Assembly: GCA_034509925.1 (NCBI GenBank)
Contig: CM067530.1
Span: 6,258,001-6,322,000, forward strand
Source: Hirudinaria manillensis
Lineage: Eukaryota > Annelida > Clitellata > Hirudinida > Hirudinidae
Reading direction: 5' to 3'
Length of the DNA stretch: 64,000 nucleotides
The position numbers and the translations under genes are program-made. Below, piece by piece: positions 50,339 to 60,461 of the stretch. Every line of letters begins with the position of its first letter. The first letter of the stretch is position 1. The notes under the pieces are model-generated. The model did not search any database, was not told where the DNA came from, and worked only from the letters and a program-made list of their open reading frames with translations.

Positions 50339-50690
50339 GTGGAGATTTGGATGTCCAACACGTTCTCCGTCTTGTGCTTAGATTTTGGAAACTTGTATGC
50401 TACTGATATTGACGGAGAAGAACTGTGCACTGATATTTGCGATTGTAAGGTGCTGGATGCTAACAAAGATACTGTGACGGGCAGCCGGGGGAAAAAATTT
50501 GGCGTTTTACTCCGGCTTGCTAATAATCCCCCCTAGGCCATTGCCAGAAATGTTATTAATTCAATTATACGATGGGTCATACTACGAAATTGTATACAAT
50601 TTGAAGATTTATGTTGCATTGAGGTCACTTTTAGGTTTTGACGTAATTCTAGCGGGGAATCAAATGATTCTTGCTCGGCATTAACAGCAA
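50339..50690 (+). pseudogene. possible remnant of a hAT-type (ZMYM1-like) transposase
   Basis: A 65-codon frame contains YATDIDGEELCTDICDCKVL, which resembles the (D)IDGxELxxEIxDCKxL block upstream of the dimerisation region in ZMYM1/KIAA1586-like hAT transposases. A shifted frame downstream reads IQLYDGSYYEIVYNLKIYV, similar to the next block of that family. Stops and frameshifts make it non-functional. The identification rests on remembered motif shape and is tentative. Confidence 0.35.
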
Positions 50691-51055
50691 CAATAATACT
50701 TCTGTTGTTAAATTATATAGAGGTATGACCCACGATGCCAAATCCTAATCTGCATAATTCCAAAGATTATAACATTTAACTGGATTCCCCGGTTTCGGAG
50801 GGGATCATCCCAAATCAATCACATCAATTATTCGATCTAAGGTCAATTAAGTTAATTTCGTTCTTTAATTTGGAGAATCCATCCCACCACTTTTAACTCT
50901 AAATTCAGAATACATACGCATTTAATCTGTATTCGAAGATACATTTATCAAGGTAAATATAAGCAATATATCAGATAATATTTAATATATCAAATAAGGA
51001 AATAGTAAAATTGCAAAATTATCCCTCAAAAAATTCAGAAAATTATGTAGGAATT
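50691..51055. other. DHRS1 3' flank
   Basis: AT-rich sequence; presumed DHRS1 3' UTR (minus). Nothing else seen. Confidence 0.4.
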
Positions 51056-54000
51056 TCAGAATTTGCTTGCAAACACAGCAATCACCCAGCAAGGAACCTT
51101 GACCCACCGGGGGATGAAGTGAGAAATCCTCCAATCTTTAATCAGAAATTTAAGAGATCTGAAACTCATGGGAGATTTACCTGAAAAAAATTATCAAAGT
51201 TTCATTATAAACCTATGGAATATTTAAATTTTCAATATTAAACAAGTACATAAAAACAAAACAAATAAACCAATTAATAGAACAAATAAAGAGACCATTC
51301 ACATCCCTGAAGTTGTACTCAGAAGCTAGGTCTGCTGTAAGAAGGATGCGACCCGATTTTTTCATTTTGTCTTTATCTGTTAAATTAATAAATGAAAAAT
51401 TAATGCATGTGTTTATTAATTATGATATTTTCAATTTTCAAGTTAATAAATAAAATGGCCAAACCAATTAAATGACAATACCTGCAGCCAAATGACAAAT
51501 GGCCACTCCAGAAAATTCAGTAGTTTCCAGGACTTCAGGGGAGTACAACTAAAATTGAAAAGTCTGTTATATAAAACTTTTAAAGACCTTGATTTTGTAT
51601 GTTGATTATTGCCATTAGCATATCGTGGACATTAGCATCAAATGTAGAATTTATCATCAAATAATGTTACAATGTCATTTAATCTCAAGAAACCATGATT
51701 TTCACCTTTGAGGCTTTCTCATTTCCTACCACATTTAGAATATTATCTTTGACAAATTCAGTCTCCACAGGACCTGGCCACAAGCTAACATAGCAAACAT
51801 TGTGCTTTCTTAACTCATGTGCACAGTCAGCAGCCATTCTGTCACACTGTCATAAATAAATGCAACTCAGTTATAATTCAATATTATTAAGTAATCACAT
51901 GGCAACTCACTGCTTCTTTGCCCACTCCATAGGGTACATTGAAAAGATATTTTAACCCACCAGCTGAAGAAAGGTTGACAATCAGGCCATTCTTTTTTGG
52001 TACCATAAATTTGGCTGCATATACTGAACAAATGTAGTGATTCCTAAAAATTAAATGCTCAGATTCAATATGACGGTTATAATAAAGAATGTATTGATAC
52101 AAATGCAGAAAGGTCTTACTAACCAGTAATGCTGAGCAGTTTTCATAACAAGTATGAATATTAGAATTTATTATTCTGAATTAACCTTAATTAACCAAAA
52201 TTTACCTCAAGTCAACATTATTGATAGAATCCCACATGGCAATGGGCTGTTCCCAAAATGGAATCCCTATATTTCTAAAAATATCCTAAATAATTAAAAG
52301 TGCCATAAAGCTCAGGATAAAACTTAAATTAAATTAATAAAATTTTTCTTGTTTACGTTCTTGGCGTTGCATTACCGCTCTGCTAGAGCCGACGATAAAC
52401 GGCTAATTTCTTGCAGTAATTAGTAGGAATCATACTATTTTAGGTTTTATTTTTTCATTCGGGTCATGCCTAGGCTAAGGGGTCAAAAATCACCCGTTTG
52501 CGTTGCAACGGAAATAGCGGACATATTGGGGCTAAAGCTTTGTCATAGCTGCATGGAATGCAACGATAGTGCGTTAAAATCCTTGGAAGATTTGATAAAT
52601 AAAGAGAGCCAGGAGATGCATCTTGAAGTTTTACTGAAGGATGTCGAAGTCATTAAAAAGACAATAGCGAAAAACGAGAATATCATGGAAGCTATTGAGG
52701 AACAAAACAAGCGAATCGACTCCCTCAGAGCTAGAATGGAAGAAATTTCTACAAGTTCTTCTCAAAAGCTTGAAGAAAGCCACCAGGATAGCAAGGCTTG
52801 GTCCAGTTTATTTGGACATAAGGTGGAAACTCTGGTTACAAAAGTGGGGGAGACCAATTCAACAATTGCAGTAAATAACGACAGGCAGCTGAGGAGAAAT
52901 AACCTGGTTCTGTTTAATCTGAATGAGAATGAGGCCAATTCAAAAGCTAAAGACAAGGAAGAAGTGCTGAGGATCATCAAGGAGATTACAGACAACAGCA
53001 TGGACAAAGAAATTAGGGATTGCTTTAGATTAGGCAAGAGAGGAGAAGCTACAAAACCAAGACCACTGTTGATTAAATTAGATAATCTCTTCAGCAGAAA
53101 TTTGATCCTGGATTCTGCATTTAAATTAAGAAAAAGTGAATCTTTCAAGAAAGTCATAATATCTCATGATCTGTCCAAAGGTGACAGGGACGAGAGAAAT
53201 AAATTACTGGAAGAAAAGAAAAAAGAAATCACAGCTAGAGACGATGTTTCCAAATGGAATTTTGTTGTTAGAGGTCAGCCTGGAGAATTTCATGTGGTTG
53301 CATATAGGAAGCAAAATTTTTAGATGTGAAAGGTTCAAAAAGAAACAAAACAGTCAAGGATATCTCAGTATTTTATAGCAATGTTGACTCCCTGCCCAAT
53401 AAATTTTCTGAACTCAAGGTTTATGTAAATACATTGGAAGTGGTTCCAGAATTGATAATCTTGACCGAGATCAATCCAAAAAATTTCAAGTATTCTTGTC
53501 AATTGTCAGAGTTCCAGTTGACGGGTTATCAAATGGCTTCGTCGGGTTTTGCAGCAAAGGGTAAAAGAGGTATACTGCTTTATTATAAAGAAAGTTTGTC
53601 TATGTCTGAAGTTAGTTTTGACTCTGCATTTGAGGAATTTTTGTGCTTGAAGTTGTTTATCTCCGGTTCCATTGTAAATATCCTGGTTGTGTACAGAAGT
53701 CCTAACTGTGCATTGAAAAATAATGACAATTTTATTTTGCTGATTAAGGATTTCTTTCTGCAAAAGGGAGATCATCTGTTGATGGGTGATTTCAATTTGC
53801 CGCAAATCAACTGGATTAATTACTCATGCGCCGGGAGTGAAGATAGCATCGAGAGCATATTTTTGGAATTCATTAGGGACAAACATTTGATACAACACGT
53901 GATTGAACCTACAAGAAGAAGAATAAAAGAGACTCCTCATATCTTAGATTTAGTTATAACAGATAAAGAACTGATATATGACGTAAGACACAGACCTCCC

Positions 54001-56951
54001 CTAGGAAACAGTGATCATGATGTCATAACATTCGGGACTTTTATCAAGCATGCAACCGCAGAAGATGTCCGAAAAAAATTTTGTTTTGAACTAGGCAATT
54101 ACGAAGAAATGAAATCATCTTTGAGGGAGATTTTCGAGAGGCTGCCGACGTCGGATGATTCATTGGTCACAGATTGGTGTTTCTTTCGAGATTCATTGGT
54201 GTCGTCAGCTCAGCAATATGTGCCCTTGAAAACAGAAAGAAAAAAGTTCAGATTTAAAATGACAGAGGAGCTGAAAAACTTGATCAAGAAGAAACATCAG
54301 CTATGGAGAAAGTTATACAGACATGGAGAAGATGTTAAAACTGATTTTAACCAGGTGAGAGAAAAGGTGAGGGTACTCTCTAGGAACTTGATTGTTGAAA
54401 GTCAGAATCGCATCGCAATGGAGTGCAGAAAAAATCCCAAATTATTCTGGAGTTATGTTAATAAGAGAACATCAAGTAGAAGCAAAATTGCCACTCTGGT
54501 TGAAGATGGTAGAGAGATCACTGGAGACAAGGAAAAAGCAGATTTATTTGCAAAGTTTTTTTCTTTGGTGTACGAGTCTGAGGAACAGCATCAAATAAAT
54601 GAAGTTTTCCAACCAAAAGTTCCAGCAGAGGGAATGGCCAAGCTTAAAGTTGATACTTTTATGGTAGCAAAAAAGTTAAGCCACTTGAACATATACAAAT
54701 CAGCAGGCCCTGACGGTGTTCATACCAGAATTTTGAGGGAAACTAGATATGAGATTGCAGAATATTTGTGTAAAATCTTTGGGGGGTCTCTGGATACTGC
54801 CACAGTTTTTGAAGACTGGAAGATCAGTAACATAGTCCCCCTACACAAGAAGGGGTACAAAAATGATGTAAGAAATTACAGACCAATCGCCTTGACCTCA
54901 ATTTGTTGTAAAATTCTAGAGTCCCTCATCAAGGATCACTTAATGGATTACTTTCTGAGTAATGGGTTGTTCTGTCCGGGCCAGTTTGGTTTCATTCCGG
55001 GCCGATCAACTACATTGCAGTTACTAAGATTTTTGGATGTTGTTACTGAAGCTGTTGATAAGGGCACTGAAATAGATGTAGTGTACACTGATTTGGAGAA
55101 GGCCTTTGACAAAATATCACATTGCAAGTTGTTGTTCAAATTGGAAAGATATGGAGTTCACCCGGCTTTGATTCAGTGGATTAAAAATTATTTAACACAG
55201 AGATCATTTAGGGTTGTGGTGAATGGAGCTTCCTCTGAACTATACCCAGTTACCAGTGGTGTGCCGCAGGGCAGTGTCCTGGGGCCAGTTCTCTTTATCA
55301 TTTACATTAATGACATATACAATGTCTGTAGCAACATCTTTTTGTTTGCAGACGATGCTAAAATTTATAAAATGCTGGGACCAGGAGACAGTTATCTATT
55401 GCAAAATGATATAAGCAGGGTCATCAATTGGTATAATGTGTGGGGCATGAAAGTCAACTGGGATAAATGCTGCTGTATGAAATTTGGAACTCACCAGGCA
55501 GATTACGAGTACACAGTAACAGACACAGAGGGAACTCTTCACTTGATACCCAAGGTAGACAAAATATCAGATCTTGGAATCACCTTGGACTCGAAACTGG
55601 GATTTAAGGAGCATATTTTGCAGAGAGTCAATAGGGCTAACCAGATGTTGGGAGTCATTTATAGAAACTTCAAGCATCTGTCAGAAGATGCTTTGGTTTC
55701 AGTATACAAGGCCCTAGTGAGATCACATCTGGAATATGCTGTGCAGGTATGGAATCCATACAGAAAGGGTCTGGTGGATACTTTAGAAAGTGTGCAGCAT
55801 AGATTCACCCATATGTGCAAATCATGCAAAGACTTAGAATATACTGATAGATTAAAAATTTTGAAACTGCCCTCCCTGGTGTACAGACGAAAAAGGGCTG
55901 ATTTGATATTGATGTTCAATATCATCAGAGGAACTGCACCAGAATTCCTATGCCCTAGGCTTATGTTTTGCCCAGAGGAGAGAACGAGGGGCCATGATTG
56001 GAAACTATCAACAAACATTGCTCACAGGGATTTGAGGAAGTTTTTTTTCAGCAATAGAGTTGTCCAAGAGTGGAATGATCTTCCTCGGTCGGTTGTCGGT
56101 GCTCCAAACCTGGACATCTTCAAAATGTTATTGGATGATTTTTTTGGGGATTGTAAATATTTGATGTGACTGGTTGTTTTATTGTTTGTTTGATATGTGG
56201 AGGGTTTTGCTTTTTGTTTACTTAAGTAATTTGTGTTAGGCGAGGGGTTCGCCCGTGCCTTTATGTGATAATAAAAAAAAAAAAAAAAAAAAAAAAAAAT
56301 GTAATTAATTACAATCTTTTGCAACTTACATTGACAGCTGAATAAGCATTATTGACCAAAATATCCAACTGTCCTTGTTGATCTCTTTCAATTTGTTCAA
56401 ACACTCTCTTCACATCTTCATCCTTTGAGTGATCACAATGAATTGGGTAACATTTTCCACCATGACTTTCAATCTGCATGAAATGTTCTCTTACTAATAA
56501 AAATATCTAGAACGCTATTTGATTATTTTTACCATCCAAAATCGCTAAGTCAGCTGCCAATTTAGTTTAATCTTATTATATGCATATTTAGTGTCTCAAA
56601 AAATGAAATTATTTTCATTTAATTTCCCTTAATAATAAAAATTGTGACAACTTTAGAGATTAAAATAACTCAAAGCATTTCTGTCCCAAAGTTCTGCTCA
56701 AAATTTGTCACATACCTCAGCTGCAGTCTCTTTGAGGGATCCTACTGCATTATCTTTAAATAACGTCCTCCCTTTGGTTTAAATAGTTAAGATTAGTCAA
56801 TGATATAATTAACTTTTAATTGCAAGAAATTACCTGTTATATAGACAATTGCACCAGCCTTAGCCAACTGCACGGCTATTCCTTTACCGATTCCTCTGCT
56901 GCCTCCAGTGACTAAGCACACTTTGCCGCACAAATCAACTTTCGCAACCAT
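51056..56951 (-). CDS. DHRS1: dehydrogenase/reductase SDR family member 1
   Basis: Nine minus-strand exons: 56834-56951, 56716-56771, 56330-56473, 52206-52285, 51911-52043, 51706-51846, 51482-51548, 51296-51376, 51056-51180. Phases close to 314 residues (human DHRS1 is 313). DHRS1 is an ER-associated NADPH-dependent short-chain dehydrogenase acting on steroids and carbonyl xenobiotics. The Rossmann motif [11 protein letters not shown] is near residues 14-24, followed by [11 protein letters not shown], the catalytic Ser in NLSSAGG and Tyr/Lys in [38 protein letters not shown] and the C-terminal [16 protein letters not shown] are specific to DHRS1. Intron 3 (52286-56329) is 4 kb because a full LINE sits in it in antisense; exon 3's donor lies only 29 bases from its poly(A) end. 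All coding exons remain intact. Confidence 0.95.
52466..53323 (+). CDS. LINE ORF1 protein (coiled coil plus RRM-like domain)
   Basis: 285 residues. Residues about 45-145 are heptad-rich (many Lys/Glu/Leu, e.g. [20 protein letters not shown]), predicting a coiled coil for trimer or multimer formation. Residues about 150-250 ([50 protein letters not shown]) have the pattern of the RRM-like domain in invertebrate LINE ORF1 proteins, which bind element RNA as chaperones. No CCHC knuckles are seen; CHSCMEC at residues 33-39 is a possible metal site. The stop TAG (53321-53323) is preceded by AAATTTT, a -1 slip heptamer. Confidence 0.85.
   Translation: MPRLRGQKSPVCVATEIADILGLKLCHSCMECNDSALKSLEDLINKESQEMHLEVLLKDVEVIKKTIAKNENIMEAIEEQNKRIDSLRARMEEISTSSSQKLEESHQDSKAWSSLFGHKVETLVTKVGETNSTIAVNNDRQLRRNNLVLFNLNENEANSKAKDKEEVLRIIKEITDNSMDKEIRDCFRLGKRGEATKPRPLLIKLDNLFSRNLILDSAFKLRKSESFKKVIISHDLSKGDRDERNKLLEEKKKEITARDDVSKWNFVVRGQPGEFHVVAYRKQNF
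53314..53320 (+). promoter_or_regulatory. candidate -1 programmed frameshift heptamer A AAT TTT
   Basis: In the ORF1 frame the codons are CAA AAT TTT TAG, so the seven bases 53314-53320 fit X XXY YYZ exactly and abut the stop. A -1 slip would continue with TTA at 53320 directly into the ORF2 frame. No strong downstream hairpin is obvious by eye. Confidence 0.45.
53326..56169 (+). CDS. LINE ORF2 endonuclease/reverse transcriptase
   Basis: About 947 residues without an internal stop. The APE-type endonuclease spans about residues 10-230 ([43 protein letters not shown]). The reverse transcriptase spans about 450-740 ([72 protein letters not shown], and catalytic FADDAKIYK). A typical C-terminal block follows ([13 protein letters not shown]...[14 protein letters not shown]). 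The frame opens at 53308, with no ATG until about residue 70, inside the endonuclease. So it must be expressed by frameshift, re-initiation or a non-AUG codon. Its frame is -1 relative to ORF1. Confidence 0.93.
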   Translation: MKGSKRNKTVKDISVFYSNVDSLPNKFSELKVYVNTLEVVPELIILTEINPKNFKYSCQLSEFQLTGYQMASSGFAAKGKRGILLYYKESLSMSEVSFDSAFEEFLCLKLFISGSIVNILVVYRSPNCALKNNDNFILLIKDFFLQKGDHLLMGDFNLPQINWINYSCAGSEDSIESIFLEFIRDKHLIQHVIEPTRRRIKETPHILDLVITDKELIYDVRHRPPLGNSDHDVITFGTFIKHATAEDVRKKFCFELGNYEEMKSSLREIFERLPTSDDSLVTDWCFFRDSLVSSAQQYVPLKTERKKFRFKMTEELKNLIKKKHQLWRKLYRHGEDVKTDFNQVREKVRVLSRNLIVESQNRIAMECRKNPKLFWSYVNKRTSSRSKIATLVEDGREITGDKEKADLFAKFFSLVYESEEQHQINEVFQPKVPAEGMAKLKVDTFMVAKKLSHLNIYKSAGPDGVHTRILRETRYEIAEYLCKIFGGSLDTATVFEDWKISNIVPLHKKGYKNDVRNYRPIALTSICCKILESLIKDHLMDYFLSNGLFCPGQFGFIPGRSTTLQLLRFLDVVTEAVDKGTEIDVVYTDLEKAFDKISHCKLLFKLERYGVHPALIQWIKNYLTQRSFRVVVNGASSELYPVTSGVPQGSVLGPVLFIIYINDIYNVCSNIFLFADDAKIYKMLGPGDSYLLQNDISRVINWYNVWGMKVNWDKCCCMKFGTHQADYEYTVTDTEGTLHLIPKVDKISDLGITLDSKLGFKEHILQRVNRANQMLGVIYRNFKHLSEDALVSVYKALVRSHLEYAVQVWNPYRKGLVDTLESVQHRFTHMCKSCKDLEYTDRLKILKLPSLVYRRKRADLILMFNIIRGTAPEFLCPRLMFCPEERTRGHDWKLSTNIAHRDLRKFFFSNRVVQEWNDLPRSVVGAPNLDIFKMLLDDFFGDCKYLM

Positions 56952-58415
56952 ACCGAACTCGAAATATTCTGTACAAATTTATTAAATACGCAAATAAAAA
57001 GTCTTTTGAATAAGAAATCATGCACTAATACATTTGCTAGAACTGGCCGACAAGGTCTGACAATAAAGAGTTCAAAAATACAGCAAGTCAAAGTTCATTC
57101 AAAACTCTGAAAATCTTTAGCTCTGATTACTTACTGTATTAATTTAGCTTTAATTTAATTTACTGTATTAAGAATCTTAAAATTATTTTTAAAGAAATCA
57201 AAACCCCACCTTTTTAGAATGTCCTATTTATTGCATTAAAATTGGTATCGAAGCCTCGTATTTTTAAATAATATAATTTTAGTTTTATAGGTATTACAAC
57301 AAACTTAATATTATAATTCATATCATTTATTGTATGAAACTTTCACATGTGGCAAGACCGACCACACAATTCACAAAATATAAACAGGCCGTGATTCTAG
57401 GTGCATGATGATTCCTCATTTGCTCGTTCTCTGTAAATAATTTTATAGCAAATTTTAATGTAAATTCGGAGTGATTTTGATTTACATGGTCTTGTAGAAT
57501 TAAGAAATACCAGGTAAAACTGCTTTTACTTCTCAGGCCTTTACTTGTAGATTTTAAAATTTATTTCATCATTTAAAATGTGTCTTAACTGCTAGTCGGA
57601 AATGTTTTATATTGTTATTTGTGTAATTATTTTTTTACAAACAATTTAAATAAATAAAATGCTATTTAATCAAACAATTCATATTAATGTTTGAACATAT
57701 CTTGATGGCATTGCAGACCACATTGGACTTTTAAGAATGATTGTCTACATAATTAAAACTGCCAATTTATTAGTCATTTCAGGACCATGAAATACTAGAT
57801 TTAATTTGAAAGACTTAGAATTACATCTGAATAAATGTGCATTTGATAAATTGGGAGGGCTCTAGGGGAAATATTCTAGTCCTTCAAACAATTTATTATT
57901 GGTCATATTTTCAAACAATATTAGACTAATTAATTATTTAAAGGATTTCATGGTTATGTATTAAATGTTGTCCAATAACATCAAAGTTACAGTTTACATT
58001 AATTAATCATTTTATACCAAAATATTTTATGAAAAAAAAATTTATTTATGAATAAGTTTACGTCTGAAAAGCCACAAAACATTAAGTTAAGCTCAAGACA
58101 TTTAAAGACTCTTTATATTAAACACACTTGATGAAAATATGTCAAGAATGGATTAAATTAAATGGATTGAAACTTTCCTGACGTGTGCTTCTTTATATGA
58201 CATAGCAAGAACGTCAACATAAGATTATGATTTTAGAAATAGATTATGAACTTGGACTCGGTTTAAAGAATTTTGTACTTGAGACTAATATTTAAGGTCA
58301 GTATGTAGGAGGCCTTATTCCTTGTGTTTAACTTTAAGATAATTGAAAGTTAATGTTAGGCTGATGTTATTATGTTTTCTAGGAGAGGCATAGTTGTTGA
58401 TCCACAAATCTGCTG
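56952..58415. other. divergent spacer upstream of DHRS1 and the coiled-coil gene
   Basis: About 1.46 kb, strongly AT-rich, no gene visible. A CTAG acceptor at about 58381 implies a 5' UTR intron for the gene starting at 58416. Confidence 0.4.
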
Positions 58416-60461
58416 ATGAATCTGAAAGATGAAAATATCAACAGGGCGTCCAGGTTTGGATTTCGATTTCAACTGGGTAAGAGTTCCAGAAGTAGGAAAC
58501 CAGAGGAACATGCTTTTGAAAAAAATGATTCTCTTGGTGATAATGGATCAGTAAAAGGGGTAATAAACAGGCACTTTGATAAGCAGCAAACTGCTATCGC
58601 CCCAAAAGATGTTACAAATTCTAGAAGGAAAAAAGTAAATGATCAGTGTTTTGACCAAAATTCTGCTGCATCCAATGATAGCAATTCTTCTTTAAAATCC
58701 AAGTCCACATCATCTATTACTGGAAATACAAGAAAAATTCCATGCACTGCAAAGCAAGTAACAAATTGCTCAACAGGGCACAGCTTACAAATCAATGACC
58801 CTTTAAGAAGAAGTAGATCTAGAGATGCATGCAGGGAGCTCAAAAGTCAGTCAGGAATTAGAGAGGGGGCAAAGGTTAGAGATCAGAGTTTGGGTGCTGC
58901 AAAGGGCAGGTCAAAGTCTAGAGAGCAGGGTTTGAAATCTGTTGAAGTTAAGTACCCAGTAAGGATGAGCAAGAGTGGTGTTCACGAGAAAACTTCTAGG
59001 GCTAGATGCTTGACGCCTTGCACGGAAGTTCGGCAAAAAGGTAAAAGCTCTCCTGCCGATACCACCTGGTGAGTTACCTACCTTTGAAAGCCTTGTGAGA
59101 TGTGAATTAATTTCATTTCTTCATCAATGCATCTGCTCATAAACAGTATTGGTCTTTTAATTTATTATGTCATTAATATTTAGTCACTTGAAGGATTCTG
59201 ACAATAACTCCATTGATCATGTTTCCTTGAAAGCTGACTTGAGTTTCTTGAGACGTAAACTCATTGAATTAAAGGGTGTTCTAAGTGTGAGTTTTTTTTT
59301 TAGACATCTTGCTGAGGTTGAATTTGTTGAAAAATTTAGAATGTTTTTGAAAAAATGCTGAAATTTGAATTAAAGACAAAACTCGAAATCATTTAGGGTA
59401 GTTTAGGAGCCGAAACTGATATTTCATCCATAAAGGAAGAAAATTGTGCTCTTAGAGAGGTAACATTTGCTAAACTTTTTAAAATTGATATCATCACAAA
59501 CAAATCTTATTCTAATTGAAGTACATTTGAATATTTAGTATTCGTTAACATTTGCTAGGAGAACTCTCAGCTCAAGGAAAAAGTTCAGAGGCTTGAAGAA
59601 GAATTAGAATTGAAGATGAAACAATTTGCTGAAATGAATGAGAAATTTGTGAGGAATTTTAAAATTTGTTTCCTTATGTATTGTAGCAATAAACTGGTTT
59701 TCTGACTGAACTTTTGGAGCATGATGGTTTTGGATAAATTTTGTGTTGTTGATTTGTGGTGGGAAATTTGTTCTTTTATTTTCTTATGATAATTTTGAAT
59801 TGTGATACGCATCACTTGTGTGCATGTGATCAATAATATCCTAACCTTCTCAGGCTACAATGAAATATTCACCTATTTCAATTGAAGATGTTAGGGAACT
59901 GCATGACTCATCAGTGTGAGATTTGCATGTTTTTAACATTTTAACACCATTTCTTTGCCTTTAGATTTTTAGCTTGCGACAGTTGAATTTCCAACTAAAA
60001 TTTAAGTTATTGTTTTTTTTAGGATTGTTTCCAATCGGAATCACTCAAAGAAACAAGCTCAAAACAAAGTAGTCACTAAATTTGAAAACGTCTTTGGTAG
60101 AGCAGAAATTGGTGAATTGCTATTACGTTTTATTTATATCTTTGTGCAGAACTTCCGAGACGTGTTGACCCGAGATTTGAATGACAACATTTCACGTGTG
60201 GACGATTCGAACCATGACAGTCATTCGTTAGTACCGAGCAATGAAATTGTAGTTCTACAATCAGCAGCTGAGAATCTACTTGTGGAACAGAAAGTCAAGA
60301 GACCAAGCCAATTACCAATGAGGCAATCAACCAAAAAATCTCTCACCATTCCAAAATTTAACTGGAAAACAAATTTAAATAAGGATATTTGCACTTCAAG
60401 TGCCATTGGGTCAGACAACAATGCCTTTGGCAAATCATCAATGAAGATTCAAAAAGGATGA
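58416..60461 (+). CDS. unrecognised Ser/Arg/Lys-rich protein with central coiled coil
   Basis: Six exons: 58416-59068, 59184-59284, 59407-59459, 59559-59648, 59854-59915, 60023-60461; phases close to about 465 residues. I do not recognise the family. Residues 1-217 are disordered-looking, rich in Ser, Lys, Arg and Asn, with RRSRSRD and KGRSKSREQ motifs. A coiled coil follows (LKADLSFLRRKLIELK, SSIKEENCALRE, ENSQLKEKVQRLEEELELK). The C-terminal part includes LPMRQSTKKSLTIPKFNWK. The layout recalls microtubule- or centrosome-associated proteins, but that is only a guess. Exon 2 could also end at 59271. Exon 6 reads through a hydrophobic stretch (ELLLRFIYIFVQ) that might be partly an unspotted intron. 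The start is the first ATG after the 5' acceptor. Confidence 0.6.

Larger units (their letters stand above)
52380..56299 (+). mobile_element. full-length non-LTR retrotransposon (LINE, CR1/Jockey-type) in DHRS1 intron 3
   Basis: The element carries two long intact frames and ends in an A-tract of about 28 bases (56272-56299). It lies antisense to DHRS1. The left edge is uncertain (52335-52400); I could not find convincing target-site duplications by eye. Intact frames and a pure A tail indicate recent insertion. Clade assignment rests on the EN-RT layout and coiled-coil ORF1; a tree would be needed to separate CR1, Jockey and L2. Confidence 0.92.

Noticed and set aside
60080-60150. A possible intron ending in GTGCAG inside the last exon of the coiled-coil gene
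   Set aside because: It would be about 40 bases, too short, and would break the reading frame; direct read-through keeps it open.
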